Shown: positions 15,849 through 25,738, counted from the stretch's first letter. The stretch is DNA of 64,000 nucleotides from an uncultured Bryobacterales bacterium (GCA_937959285.1 CALGAR010000080.1:6478-70477), one strand, 5' to 3'. The notes: generated by a model not told the origin, from the letters alone. Numbers and translations are program-made.

Positions 15849-17516
15849 TCAGTTTAACATGCGGCGTCCAAAGCGCCGCAAAACCGGTCCGACGAGCGCA
15901 TTTGTCGCGAGCTCAAGCTCGTCGATTTTGAGGCTGCGGCTCGTGCCATAGAAAACCGCCAATCCGAAGGGGATGGAAACCACCAGATCCGCCATATTCG
16001 TGTACCACGCATCTCCGAGAAGAGTGCGAACACCCCAGCTTGAGAGAAAGACTGCGACGCCCATCACAGCGGCAGCCACGCTGATCTTCGCGAAGCTCGC
16101 AAGCAGCGCACGGCCGTAGATACCTCCAACCCGCTTTCGAAGCAGCGAGAACAGTACGATAAACCCGAAGAGAGCAACGGCAGAGGTGGAAAGAGCGAGT
16201 CCGGCGTGCCCGAGCCCCAGCCGGTGGATCAGGATCGAAGCGGCGGCGTAATTGATTGCGATGGAGAGGAAGCTGATAATCATCGGCGTCCGCGCGTCCT
16301 TCATTGCATAAAAGGCCGGCGTGAGGACTTTCAAGGCAGCATAGCCCGCCAGTCCGACCGCATAGCAGCTCAGCGCAATTGCCGTCTGCTGCGTGTCGTA
16401 GCTGTCAAACCTTCCACGTTCATAAATGGCGCCGATGATCGACCGGCCGAGCACAGCCAAGCCGACCGAGGACGGAACCGTCAGCAGGAACACCAGGCCC
16501 AGCGAGCGCGACAACGTCCTCCGAAACTCCTCCATGTCGTTGCTCGAAAGGCTGCGGGTAATCGCCGGCAGCGTGGCGGTACCGATAGCAACGCCGAAGA
16601 GCCCAAGAGGGAGCTGCATGAACCGGAAGGCATACGCCAGCCAACTCACGGAGCCGTCGTAGCCGCGGACCGGATCGAAAATGCCTGTCGCAAACCAGGT
16701 GTTAACGGCCACATTCACCTGAACGGCGGCATTGCCCAGGATCGCCGGACCCATCAGGCTGAGGATCTGGCGCATGCCCGGGTGGGACAGATCGAGCGCG
16801 GGGCGGAATGAGAAGCCGTGACGCCACAGGCTCGGAAGCTGCCAGACGAGCTGCAGCATACCGCCGATCACGACCCCGAAGGCCATCCCCTCAATTGCGG
16901 TGATCCCCAAGTGGGGACCGACCCAGAAACCAAGCGTCAAGCCGATGGTTAGAGAGCCGATGTTGAAAGCCGTCGAGGACAGGGCCGGCACGCCAAACTG
17001 GTTGCAGGCATTGAGCATGCCCATCGCCTGCGCGGCCAGGGCCACGAGCAGGAGAAATGGGAACATGATTCGCGTCAGCCGGACTGCCAGCTCGAACTTT
17101 CCGGGGGCAGTCTCCCGCCAGTTAGCGGCGAGGAGATCGACAATCTCCGGGCTGAAAACCATACCCAGAAGGCACATCAGCCCTACGATGACGATGATCG
17201 CGGTAGCCACAAGGTTGGACAGTTCGGCGGCTTCCCGCTTACTTCTCGTAGACAGGTAGTGGGTAAAGGTGGGAACGAAGGCGGAGGAAAGAGCTCCTTC
17301 CGCGAAGAGATCTCTTGTCAGGTTGGGAATGCGAAAGCCGAGCAGAAATGCATCATAAGCTTCGCCAGCGCCAAATTGCCTTGCAAGGACCACCTCGCGC
17401 ATCAAACCGGTGATGCGGCTGGCCAATACCGCAATCGAGGCGATTCCGGCAGATCGAACAACGTTCTCGGATGTCAGATTTGTGGTGTATGTCGCCAGAC
17501 TTATGCTCGCCGTCAA
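15849..17516 (-). CDS. murJ: Lipid II flippase MurJ
   Basis: 555 residues with about 14 predicted membrane helices. The N-terminus shows SRITGLMREVVLARQFGAGEAYDAFLLGFRIPNLTRDLFAEGALSSAFVP-type sequence, highly characteristic of MurJ/MviN. TGLMRE carries a conserved basic residue, and FRIPNL and EGALSSAF are hallmarks. MurJ flips lipid II across the inner membrane for peptidoglycan synthesis. It is followed on the same strand by the coiled-coil zinc-ribbon gene (9-base gap) and preceded by the TonB-dependent receptor terminator (17611-17645), so it has its own promoter. Confidence 0.95.
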   Translation of the reverse strand: MTASISLATYTTNLTSENVVRSAGIASIAVLASRITGLMREVVLARQFGAGEAYDAFLLGFRIPNLTRDLFAEGALSSAFVPTFTHYLSTRSKREAAELSNLVATAIIVIVGLMCLLGMVFSPEIVDLLAANWRETAPGKFELAVRLTRIMFPFLLLVALAAQAMGMLNACNQFGVPALSSTAFNIGSLTIGLTLGFWVGPHLGITAIEGMAFGVVIGGMLQLVWQLPSLWRHGFSFRPALDLSHPGMRQILSLMGPAILGNAAVQVNVAVNTWFATGIFDPVRGYDGSVSWLAYAFRFMQLPLGLFGVAIGTATLPAITRSLSSNDMEEFRRTLSRSLGLVFLLTVPSSVGLAVLGRSIIGAIYERGRFDSYDTQQTAIALSCYAVGLAGYAALKVLTPAFYAMKDARTPMIISFLSIAINYAAASILIHRLGLGHAGLALSTSAVALFGFIVLFSLLRKRVGGIYGRALLASFAKISVAAAVMGVAVFLSSWGVRTLLGDAWYTNMADLVVSIPFGLAVFYGTSRSLKIDELELATNALVGPVLRRFGRRMLN

Positions 17517-17610
17517 CGGCTGCCCGGTCCCGACGGAGTCCGGCCGGCAGCTGTTATTTTCAGTGTAATCGTTTCAGAGGCTAAATAAAAAGGGCAGGAT
17601 AACGCAGGTC

Positions 17611-17645
17611 ACCATCCCGCGGCTCCGTAGAGCCAGCGGGATGGT
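17611..17645 (-). terminator. Terminator of the TonB-dependent receptor gene
   Basis: ACCATCCCGC (17611-17620) pairs with GCGGGATGGT (17636-17645). The inner GGCTC (17621-17625) pairs with GAGCC (17630-17634), giving 15 bp with one bulge and a 4-base loop. The T-run (CCCTTTTTATTTAG) follows about 17 bases later on the minus strand. Confidence 0.7.
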
Positions 17646-17657
17646 GCGGTGGATGGA

Positions 17658-20600
17658 TTAGAAGGTCAGCATCAGGGCGAACTGCCAGGACCGCGGAGCG
17701 TCCTGGCCGGTGATGACGCCGAAGTTTGCGTTGGTCGGAGTCGTGTTGGGGTTTGCCAGGTTCGGGTGGTTCCACGCATTGAAGCATTCCGCCCGGAACT
17801 TCATTGTCACCTGTTCCGTGACCCGGAAGTTCTTGATGAGCGAAAGGTCCCACCGATCCTGATTCGGTCCCCGGATGCCGCTGAAACGCAGCGGGAACTG
17901 GCGCAGGTTGGAAGCAAGCTGTTCCGCGGAGTTGCGGTTGAAGCCAGCCTCCGTGTTAAACCACCGGTCTACACTGCGCTGATCGTCCGGAAGAACGATG
18001 TCGTGAAGGTTGCCGTTGAAAATGGCGTTGCCAAAGCCGAGCGGCTGACCGCTTTGGCGCTGCATGACGCCATTCAACTGCCAGCCGCCAAGGATGAAGT
18101 CGATCGGGCGGCTCAGGTTGGCGCCGAAACGCCGGCCGCGCCCGAACGGAATCTCCCAAATGCCGCTGGCAACGATGCGGTGAGTGCGGTCGAAGGAGCT
18201 GATTACCTCACTCGGTCTCGGATCGCCCTCGTTGAGGAACTCAATTGCCTCCATGGCCTTGGACCACGTATAGGAGAGCTGGAACGTGAATCCGCGGTTC
18301 ATGCGACGCTCGAACCGCGCCTGCAGCGAGTGGTACCACGAATAGCCAATGGGTTCATTGGTAAAGATGTTGCCAAAGTGCGGATACGGCCGGAGCAACT
18401 GGGCCCGCGTGATGTTGGCGCCGTAAATCGGATCGAGGCCGCGGAATGGATTCGGGAACTGCTGGTTCAGGTAGTTGATCCAAGCCTGGTCACGCACCGG
18501 CGACGTGCTCAGGTATTGGTTCGGAATCGCGTTGATGTTGCGCCTGACGTTAAGCCGCGTTCCGCGGTTGCCGACGTAGGATATCTCGGTGACGAACAGC
18601 ATCGGCAGTTCCTGCTGGAAGCCGAGGGAGAAACGCTGGGCGTACGGGTTCTTGCGATGGGTATCCCAGAACGAAATCTCCTGACCGAGGAAGGTCCTCA
18701 GTCCCCCAGCAGCTTTGAGCGGCTGGACTAGTCCGTTCGGGAACGGATTGGCCGTCGTCGCAATATAGGTCAGACCGTTATCGAGCGACGCCTGAATTGG
18801 AGTGGTCTGGCTGAATCCGCTGGTGATCGTGTTCGACTGCAGAATGCCGATTGTGTTGTAGAAGATGCCGTAGCCGCCCCGGATCACCGTCTTCGGGCGA
18901 AGCTGGTAGGCGAAGCCGAAGCGGGGCATGAAGTTGTTACGCTCCCCTTTCCAGTACTCCCGGGGATTTCCGTTCACGCCGGCAAACGTCAGGCCTCCGA
19001 GCACCCGGAACTGGTCCGGCGAGATCTCGGGGATGGGATTCCTCGCATAGGCTTCCCTCGCCGCCGCTTCGATCGGGTTGGACTGGTCGAAGGCGAAATG
19101 CGTCACTGCCCGGTTGAACCGCTCCGTCATCGGCGTATCGAGTTCGTAGCGAAGTCCGAGGTTGAGGGTCAGCTTGTTCGACACCTTGAAGTCGTCGTGC
19201 ACATAGAAGCCGTAGAGGATACTCTGCTCCGCCGTGGAATCGACGACGGTCATGGAGCCGGCTGGAATGCCGAGCAGGAACGACGCGAGCTCTCCGCCTA
19301 GCTGCGGAGCCGGCGAGGAGTCGAGAGGCCCGCGCGTGTACGTTGAGTTGAAGGTGAGCTGCGGGGCAATGGCGGTTGGATACCGGTTGCGGAACTCACG
19401 GTAGACACGGGTGTCCATACCGAACCGGACGTTGTGTTTCCCGCGCAGCCACGTCACAGTAGCCACCGCGTTGTGAATAAGGGACGCTGTCGTTCCATCG
19501 CCGCTTTCCCAGCCGCTGAGCGCGGTGAAAGAGCCCACCGTAGTGTTGGGAATTACCGCCAGGTTGCGGGGGATGGAGTTGACCAGTTGCGGGGAGAAGC
19601 CGAAGCTCGCGAGGTCAACACCCTGGCTGACCCGGCGCTCCGGAAACTCCTGCTGCGTGATGCCATAGCGCAGGTTTACCAGGAAGCTTGGAGAGACGAC
19701 GATGACATCGTCAAGTGCGATGCCGCGGTTAATACGGTTCAGAATGATGCCGTTGACATCGTTGGAGAATGTCCGGTTCTTGTCCTCTTCCCAGAAATCG
19801 CGGTGGACTCGCACGAACATTCGATGGTTGTCGGAGAACGCATGGTCAAAGCGGGCGAGATGTACCCAGTACGTCTCCAGCGCCTTGTTGGTATTGAAGT
19901 AGTTGTTGCGGAACTCCCGGTTGCCAGGGGCGTTCGGCGACGGCCACAAAGACATCATCTTCAGCGCCACCGGATCCAGACGGCTGGCGGGAATGATATT
20001 GCCGGGGAACGGCTGCCGCGAGAACCGGCCATTGGCGGCAGGAGCCGTGGTGAACGGATCGTACACCTGATAGGAGGGGCCGAGGGCGAGCAGTTGGGAG
20101 AGATCGCCCTGGCGCATCTGGTCCGTCGGAACGGTAGCCGTGTGTGACTGAGGGTCGCCGAAGAGGTTCATCTCCCAGGCATAGAACCAGAAGGTGCGGT
20201 TCTTCCCGTTGTAGAGCTTTGGCAGATAGACCGGAGCTCCCGCGGAAGCGCCAAAGCGGTTGTCCTGGTAGACCGGCAGCTTCTGCCCGGCCCGATTTTG
20301 AAAGATGTTCGGGGTGTCGAAGGCGCTGTTGCGCAGCCAGTGGTGAGCCTCGCCGTGGAGGGAGTTTGTACCGGATTTGGTACTCACGTTCACCACCGAC
20401 CCGATCGTGTTACCGAGCGAGGCGTCGTAGGTGGTCGTCTGAACCTTGAACTCGGTCACCGCGGTTTGCGGCGGCGAGAAGGCGACTCGAGGAGACGTGC
20501 CGTCCGAATAGGTGTTGGACACGCCGTCAATGGTGAACTCGTTGTTGTAGTTGCCGCCGCCGACAGTGGAGAACTGCGAGGGCGCATTGTTGAACGGCGC

Positions 20601-21122
20601 CTTGCGAAGCCGCAGGTTTGTGCCATTGGCGACGCCAGGAGCCAGGTGAACCAGATCCAAAGCATTCCCGGCGAACAGAGGCAGCTCCATGACGCGGCGC
20701 TCGTCGATCACCTGGCCAAGCGACGACTCGGCGGTAGCGAGCAGCGGAGTTTCCGACTTGACCTCCACCGACTCGGCCACGCTGCCGATTTCCAGTTGCA
20801 CCGTGACATCCACCGAATCATCGATTCGGACCTGGATGTTATCGCGAACGAACTTCTTAAACCCTTCCAGCTCGGCAGTAAGCCGGTAGGTGCCCGGCAG
20901 CAGATACGGAAGCGTGAAAATTCCCGCTTCGTTTGCCGTAGTTCTTGCGCTAACTCCGGTTGCAATATTAGTTACAACGATCTGAGCGTTGGGAACTACG
21001 GCGCCGTCGGGATCGACGACCCTGCCGACGATTCTTCCACGTGAGTCTTGCGCAGACAAAAATGCGCTTAGCAATAGAGCCAGAACGAGAGCCCTTTGCA
21101 GACAGAGCCTAAGATGTAACAA
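17658..21122 (-). CDS. Oar-like TonB-dependent receptor with carboxypeptidase-regulatory-like domain
   Basis: About 1154 residues. The signal peptide (RALVLALLLSAFLSAQ) is followed by a CarboxypepD_reg-like Ig domain (GRIVGRVVDPDGAVVPNAQIVVTN ... FTLPYLLPGTYRLTAELEGF). A plug-like region comes next (RVMELPLFAGNALDLVHLAPGVAN ... NEFTIDGVSN), then a long beta-barrel with many alternating hydrophobic strands ending in WQFALMLTF, a C-terminal Phe as in outer-membrane proteins. This is the Oar family, greatly expanded in Solibacter-type acidobacteria and expected to import large or complex substrates. TTG 21122 is preferred because GGGAGGAGG lies just upstream. A GTG at 21185 adds 21 residues without a good ribosome site. 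The substrate cannot be read from the sequence. Confidence 0.9.
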   Translation of the reverse strand: MLHLRLCLQRALVLALLLSAFLSAQDSRGRIVGRVVDPDGAVVPNAQIVVTNIATGVSARTTANEAGIFTLPYLLPGTYRLTAELEGFKKFVRDNIQVRIDDSVDVTVQLEIGSVAESVEVKSETPLLATAESSLGQVIDERRVMELPLFAGNALDLVHLAPGVANGTNLRLRKAPFNNAPSQFSTVGGGNYNNEFTIDGVSNTYSDGTSPRVAFSPPQTAVTEFKVQTTTYDASLGNTIGSVVNVSTKSGTNSLHGEAHHWLRNSAFDTPNIFQNRAGQKLPVYQDNRFGASAGAPVYLPKLYNGKNRTFWFYAWEMNLFGDPQSHTATVPTDQMRQGDLSQLLALGPSYQVYDPFTTAPAANGRFSRQPFPGNIIPASRLDPVALKMMSLWPSPNAPGNREFRNNYFNTNKALETYWVHLARFDHAFSDNHRMFVRVHRDFWEEDKNRTFSNDVNGIILNRINRGIALDDVIVVSPSFLVNLRYGITQQEFPERRVSQGVDLASFGFSPQLVNSIPRNLAVIPNTTVGSFTALSGWESGDGTTASLIHNAVATVTWLRGKHNVRFGMDTRVYREFRNRYPTAIAPQLTFNSTYTRGPLDSSPAPQLGGELASFLLGIPAGSMTVVDSTAEQSILYGFYVHDDFKVSNKLTLNLGLRYELDTPMTERFNRAVTHFAFDQSNPIEAAAREAYARNPIPEISPDQFRVLGGLTFAGVNGNPREYWKGERNNFMPRFGFAYQLRPKTVIRGGYGIFYNTIGILQSNTITSGFSQTTPIQASLDNGLTYIATTANPFPNGLVQPLKAAGGLRTFLGQEISFWDTHRKNPYAQRFSLGFQQELPMLFVTEISYVGNRGTRLNVRRNINAIPNQYLSTSPVRDQAWINYLNQQFPNPFRGLDPIYGANITRAQLLRPYPHFGNIFTNEPIGYSWYHSLQARFERRMNRGFTFQLSYTWSKAMEAIEFLNEGDPRPSEVISSFDRTHRIVASGIWEIPFGRGRRFGANLSRPIDFILGGWQLNGVMQRQSGQPLGFGNAIFNGNLHDIVLPDDQRSVDRWFNTEAGFNRNSAEQLASNLRQFPLRFSGIRGPNQDRWDLSLIKNFRVTEQVTMKFRAECFNAWNHPNLANPNTTPTNANFGVITGQDAPRSWQFALMLTF

Positions 21123-21253
21123 GACCTCCTCCCTTCCCACCTCAGCGATACGGTTGGAGAAACAGTAAGGCTGAGGGGATACCACGAGACGTAATATGTC
21201 GGGTCAGTCTATCACACTGACAGGAGAAAGGAAAGTCTATCGACCCGGCAGGG

Positions 21254-22633
21254 TTATTGCCTGACTTGCCCGTAAGATTCAAGAAAGCGGGCGACGGTTT
21301 TGATCCCTATGTAGAAGTTTTCGACCCTATACTTCTCGTTTGGAGAGTGCAATCCATCGTCGGGCAGTCCGAAGCCCATAAGGATCGTGGGAATGCGCAG
21401 GTGCCGGGCGAAGTCTCCGACAATCGGGATCGATCCGCCGTTTCGGGTGAAGACCGTGGGCCGGCCCATCACTTCCTCGAATGCCTTTGCGGCCACTTGA
21501 ATCGCGGGATGGTCGGGATTCACCATGACTGCCGGTGCGCCGCTCAGCATCCTCACTTCCGTGCGGATCCCGGCTGGCGTCTGATCCGCAACCCACTTCT
21601 TAAAGGATGAGACAACACCGTCGACGGTTTGCTCCGGCACAAGGCGAAAGCTGACCTTGGCAGTCGCCTTCGCCGGGATCACTGTCTTTGCCCCCGTCCC
21701 TGTAAATCCGCCCGCGATGCCGTGCACTTCAAATGTCGGGCGGGACCAGATACGCTCCAGCACAGTGCGCTCGGGCTCCCCCGTGAGGCGTGTGGAACCT
21801 ACCTCCTTTTCCAGAAATTCCCTGTCGTTGAAGGGTAGCTTCTTCCAGCTCTCGATTTCTGCAGGAGCAGGCTCTGCGACGTTCGTATAGATCCCGGGAA
21901 TTCGAATGCGGCCTTCGGAGTCCTTGGCCTTTGCGAGCAGCTCAATCAATCCATAAACCGCATTGGGAGCGGCGCCGCCATACAGGCCCGAGTGGAGGTC
22001 CCGAGCGGGTCCAGTGGCTTCCACCTCCAGGTACACCAGTCCGCGCAGGCCGACACAAAGAGTCGGAATCCCTTCCTGATAAAGCGATGTATCGGAGACC
22101 AGGGCAACATCGGCCTTCAGCTTCTCCGGATTGTTCTCTACATATTGGGAGATCGACGCTCCGCCGATCTCTTCCTCGCCCTCGATGAGAAATTTCACGT
22201 TGACGGGAAGGGTTCCGTGGACAGCGCGCAGAGCCTCGACGGCCTTGATGTGCGTGTACATCTGACCCTTGTCGTCGGATGCCCCGCGCGCATAGATGTT
22301 TCCCTCTCGAATGGAGGGCTCAAACGGCGGAGTTTGCCAGAGTTCGAGCGGGTCAGCCGGCTGCACATCATAGTGCCCGTAGCAAAGGACCGTGGGCTTG
22401 CCGGGAGCATGAAGCCAGTCCGCGTAGATGAGCGGATGTCTTTCGGTCGGAATGACCTCGATGTGCTCGAGACCCGCGGCTCGGAGGCTCTCGGCGACGA
22501 AATGCGCGGCCCTTTCGACGTCGCCCTTGTGCTCGGGCAGCGTGCTGATGCTGGGAATGCGGAGAAACTCCTTCAGTTCTTCGAGCAGGCGCGCTTCCTG
22601 GTTCCGTACGTAAGTGTCGAGGGCTCCGGGCAT
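21254..22633 (-). CDS. M20 family dipeptidase
   Basis: 459 residues of the M20 metallopeptidase family. Metal ligands and catalytic residues are visible: CYGHYDVQP near residue 85 (His and Asp), ARGASDDKGQMYTHIKA near 115, the catalytic EGEEEIGG near 150, and ALVSDTSLY near 178. A dimerisation domain (GGFTGTGAKTVIPAKATAKVSFRLVP) precedes the C-terminal catalytic lobe (RNGGSIPIVGDF, LHSPNEKY). No signal peptide, so it is a cytoplasmic peptidase of the carnosinase/CPG2 type, probably cleaving dipeptides. It is on the same strand as hpt, 43 bases downstream. Confidence 0.9.
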   Translation of the reverse strand: MPGALDTYVRNQEARLLEELKEFLRIPSISTLPEHKGDVERAAHFVAESLRAAGLEHIEVIPTERHPLIYADWLHAPGKPTVLCYGHYDVQPADPLELWQTPPFEPSIREGNIYARGASDDKGQMYTHIKAVEALRAVHGTLPVNVKFLIEGEEEIGGASISQYVENNPEKLKADVALVSDTSLYQEGIPTLCVGLRGLVYLEVEATGPARDLHSGLYGGAAPNAVYGLIELLAKAKDSEGRIRIPGIYTNVAEPAPAEIESWKKLPFNDREFLEKEVGSTRLTGEPERTVLERIWSRPTFEVHGIAGGFTGTGAKTVIPAKATAKVSFRLVPEQTVDGVVSSFKKWVADQTPAGIRTEVRMLSGAPAVMVNPDHPAIQVAAKAFEEVMGRPTVFTRNGGSIPIVGDFARHLRIPTILMGFGLPDDGLHSPNEKYRVENFYIGIKTVARFLESYGQVRQ

Positions 22634-22676
22634 GCTGCAATCTTTCGTGAAGCCCTCATTGTACCGTGACTTCCAA

Positions 22677-23219
22677 TTACCGTTCGGGCTTCATGACGGC
22701 CAGAAATCCAAGGTTCCGGTAGAGCTGCTTGTAATCGAGCCCGCAGCCAATGACGAAGCGGTCGGGAATCTCAAAGCACCGGAACTCGACCGGGATCTGC
22801 ACGATCCGCCGGGTTGTCCGGTCGAGCAGAGTGCATAAAGAGAGAGAGTTGGGACCGCGGCTCGCAAGCGTCTGGAGCAGATACCTGGCTGTGAAGCCCG
22901 TATCCACGATATCTTCCACCAGCAGCACATCCTCACCCTCAATCGACTCGTCCAGATCTTTCGAGATGCGAACAACTCCCGATCCGGATGCACGGTTCGA
23001 GAAGCTGGAGATTGCGAGGAAATCAATCTTCACGGGAATGTCGAGCTCGCGCGCAAGCGCGGTAAGGAAGAAGACGGAACCTTTCAACACCCCGATCAGC
23101 TTCAGCTCGCGGCCGCGGTACTTTTCGGAAATCGAGGCAGCCACTTCGCGCACTCTCTCCTGCACTTGCTCTTCCGTAAAGAGAATGCGCTCGATGCAAG
23201 GCGGAAGGGGCTTGCTCAT
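22677..23219 (-). CDS. hpt: Hypoxanthine phosphoribosyltransferase
   Basis: 180 residues. The PRPP-binding motif VLLVEDIVDTGFTARYLL near residue 100 and LIGVLKGSVFFLTALAREL near 42 are diagnostic, with DFLAISSFSNRASGSGVVRI as the flexible catalytic loop and IPDRFVIGCGLDYKQLYRNL at the C-terminus. It salvages hypoxanthine and guanine to IMP and GMP. In many bacteria hpt lies next to tilS and ftsH; here it overlaps the upstream kinase/nuclease-like gene by 4 bases (ATGA), so the two are translationally coupled, an unusual pairing. Confidence 0.95.
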   Translation of the reverse strand: MSKPLPPCIERILFTEEQVQERVREVAASISEKYRGRELKLIGVLKGSVFFLTALARELDIPVKIDFLAISSFSNRASGSGVVRISKDLDESIEGEDVLLVEDIVDTGFTARYLLQTLASRGPNSLSLCTLLDRTTRRIVQIPVEFRCFEIPDRFVIGCGLDYKQLYRNLGFLAVMKPER

Positions 23220-24163
23220 GCCTTGAGGGCTTGCTCGGCCAACCCGTACTTAAAAATGAGATCCCGGAAATCCTTCTCGTAAAATACTTGGATATTGATG
23301 TCCGGATAGAGGCTCTTCAGCAACTTCACCTTGCGATTCTTCTTAGTTACTAAAGACTGCTTCATCGTAGTAAGTTCAACGTATAAGTCAAATTCCGGAA
23401 GATAGAAGTCCGGAGTGAAGGCCGCCTGGACCTGGCCGCGGCCGTCCCACTGGATCGGAAAGCTGCGCGGCTCGTACTGCCACTCGATCCGGTAAAAGTC
23501 AAGCAGGTTGGCGAAAATCTCCTCGCTGGGGTGCATGAAGGGACGCTTCTTGAGGCTGGCCTTGCCTTTCGGGTGAATGCCGAGCCGCGCAAGCTGAACC
23601 TGCAGCCGAAACTGCTGCTGGGATTCGAGCTCGCGGGAGAGTAGAGCAGTGTTCTGCAGGCCGCGTTCGACCGCAACCGTTTCTACAAAGCTCGCCATCT
23701 GGTCTGCGTTCATGCCTTCGGCATTCAAGACCAGATCGAACAGATGGGGCGGGGAACTGGATCGCGAGAAGCGGCGCCGCCGCTCCGCTTTCCTTTCCGC
23801 TTCCATCTGACGCAGCAACTGTAACGCTGCCTGGCGTTCCAGGCTGTGGTCTATCATGAGCGTCCCGGCCCGGTACGCCCGCGATGCTGTAATGTGAACC
23901 TTCAGGACACAGGGGAACTTCAGCAGGAGTTCCGCGCCATTCACACTGACAACCAAAGGATGTTCGGTCGCAAGACGCAGGAGGACGGAAGCAGCGGCGA
24001 GAGGGAACGCCCTGTCGGGAATTCGCTCATCGGAGCCGTATTCCTCTTCGACGAGCGCCAGGAGGCGGGATTCGTTGATCAACTCCGCCCGAAGCCGTTG
24101 CGCCAGCAATCGGGCCAGTTCCTCATGACGGCACCCCGGTTCGCCGGAAACTGTGATTAACAT
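23216..24163 (-). CDS. Cytidylate kinase-like domain fused to a PD-(D/E)XK-like nuclease domain
   Basis: 315 residues in two parts. Residues 1-180 resemble the cytidylate-kinase-like family: an N-terminal LITVSGEPGCRHEELARLLAQ where the P-loop should be, then VVSVNGAELLLKFPCVLKVHITA and YRAGTLMIDHSLERQAALQLLRQMEAER. The P-loop lacks the GKS/T lysine (GCRHEE), so ATP binding is doubtful. Residues 200-315 look like a PD-(D/E)XK nuclease fold: IEWQYEPRSFPIQWD, FTPDFYLPEFDLYVELTTMK (Asp, then Glu and Lys), and a final helix-strand KVKLLKSLYPDINIQVFYEKDF. Coupled to hpt by a 4-base overlap. I infer a nucleotide- or DNA/RNA-processing role; no function is established. Confidence 0.6.
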   Translation of the reverse strand: MLITVSGEPGCRHEELARLLAQRLRAELINESRLLALVEEEYGSDERIPDRAFPLAAASVLLRLATEHPLVVSVNGAELLLKFPCVLKVHITASRAYRAGTLMIDHSLERQAALQLLRQMEAERKAERRRRFSRSSSPPHLFDLVLNAEGMNADQMASFVETVAVERGLQNTALLSRELESQQQFRLQVQLARLGIHPKGKASLKKRPFMHPSEEIFANLLDFYRIEWQYEPRSFPIQWDGRGQVQAAFTPDFYLPEFDLYVELTTMKQSLVTKKNRKVKLLKSLYPDINIQVFYEKDFRDLIFKYGLAEQALKA

Positions 24164-24226
24164 CCGGTTTAGTGTCCCGAAGACCCTTACGGTCCATGAT
24201 AGCGCATGCTTGCGCAGGCTCCCGGC

Positions 24227-25738
24227 TTACGCGGGCCGGGTGGCCAGCGGGGCGGTGTCGCTTGTCGATTGATGAGCGCCTGCGGGCAGGCCAACCGTGA
24301 ACCGGCTGCCTTTGCCAACTTCGCTTTCGACGTTGATCCGTCCGCCATGCGCCTTGACGATCCAGTTCACGAAACTCAGTCCAAGCCCCAAGCCCCTCTC
24401 CGATGTGGGATCGGAGTTGGGCACTCGAAAGAAGCGTTCAAAGATATGGGGCAGATAATTCTTTGGAATCCCGATGCCAGTGTCCGCTACCTCAATCTCC
24501 ACCCAGCGGTCTCGCCCCTGCAGCGACACGCGAACCGTGCCGCCTGCCGGCGTGTACTTGACGGCGTTCGACAGAAGGTTACTGACAAGGCGTTCGATCT
24601 GCACGCGGTCCGCTTCAATGACGCATTCATCCGGCAAGTTCGCGTGCAGGCTTACGCGCGCCTCCTCGGCCGGAATCTGGAATTCGGCCACCAGGTCCCG
24701 AATCAGGGCCGACAGGTCGATGGCGGCCTTTTGCAACACGAGGTGTCCGGCCTCAGCCTGCGACAGCAACAGCAGGGTCTTGACGATCTGGGCGAGGCGG
24801 TCCACATCCTGAAGCGAATTGAGGATTGCTTCCCGGTATTGCTCGGCAGTCTGGCAGGTGAGCAGCGCTACTTCCAACTGGCCTCGGATCGAGGTGAGCG
24901 GCGTGCGGATCTCGTGGGAAACATCGGCGGAAAACTGCCGTGACTGCTGGAGTGAGGCGTTCAGGCGATCCATCATGCTGTTGAACGTCGCGATCAGGTT
25001 GTCGAGTTCGTCCTCCGCCCCGCGCTGGGGAATGCGCAGATTCATGTTCGAGGCTGAAATCCTCCCTGCCGTTTCGGCAAGCGCGTTCACTGGCTGCAAC
25101 GCCCGCCTGGCGAAAAACCATCCGATGACCGCGGAACTCACCAGCAGGAAGGGTGCGAGCGCCAGATATTCCCACGTGAAGCTGGAAAGAATGCCTGCGC
25201 TGTCGGTGATCGGACGCCCGATGGCCATAAAATAGGGCCGCCGCCGTTCGTCCAGAATGGTGCCGAACCGGACGAGGTACGGAAGGCCGTGGCCCGTAAG
25301 GCGGACCTTCCAGACGTCGGCGCCTTCATCCATCACCTTTCGGATCGTCTCGGGCGTTTCCGGGCCAAGCGAAAGGTATCCGGTGGAAATTTCGAGAATG
25401 CGACCTTCGGCATCCGCCAGAATAAACACGCGTTTGAGGCGCTCGACAAAGAACGCTTCGTCCGGATCGTTCTTGTCGTAATACCAGACGGGTTCCATCC
25501 GGTTGCCGCGGCGTTCAATGCGGAGGTAGGCCCTTACGGCTGCCCAATCCTCCTCCAGCATCGCGCGTGCATGATCTTGGAGCGTCGTGGCCAAAGTCTG
25601 TCGAAAGACAACGCCGATTCCAGCGAGGATGAGTGCGAAGAAGAAGACGTAGCTCAACGCCAGGCGGAACCGAAGCCCTCGCGGAATCCGCTTCCACGCG
25701 GGTAAAGGCCCCGGTTCTTTGTTAGCTGGCGTTTTCAT
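24227..25738 (-). CDS. HAMP-containing sensor histidine kinase
   Basis: 503 residues. TM1 near residues 24-45 is followed by a periplasmic sensor loop of about 150 residues and TM2 (LALAPFLLVSSAVIGWFF) near 200. HAMP (RRALQPVNALAETAGRISASNMNLRI) and a dimerisation domain with H-box SHEIRTPLTSIRG near 280 come next. The catalytic domain has N-box NLLSNAVKYTP, DTGIGIP, FERFFRV and GLGLGLSFV. The sensor loop and spacing resemble the CusS/heavy-metal sensor group, but metal binding is not shown. It lies 28 bases downstream of its response regulator on the same strand, a standard two-component operon. Confidence 0.92.
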   Translation of the reverse strand: MKTPANKEPGPLPAWKRIPRGLRFRLALSYVFFFALILAGIGVVFRQTLATTLQDHARAMLEEDWAAVRAYLRIERRGNRMEPVWYYDKNDPDEAFFVERLKRVFILADAEGRILEISTGYLSLGPETPETIRKVMDEGADVWKVRLTGHGLPYLVRFGTILDERRRPYFMAIGRPITDSAGILSSFTWEYLALAPFLLVSSAVIGWFFARRALQPVNALAETAGRISASNMNLRIPQRGAEDELDNLIATFNSMMDRLNASLQQSRQFSADVSHEIRTPLTSIRGQLEVALLTCQTAEQYREAILNSLQDVDRLAQIVKTLLLLSQAEAGHLVLQKAAIDLSALIRDLVAEFQIPAEEARVSLHANLPDECVIEADRVQIERLVSNLLSNAVKYTPAGGTVRVSLQGRDRWVEIEVADTGIGIPKNYLPHIFERFFRVPNSDPTSERGLGLGLSFVNWIVKAHGGRINVESEVGKGSRFTVGLPAGAHQSTSDTAPLATRPA

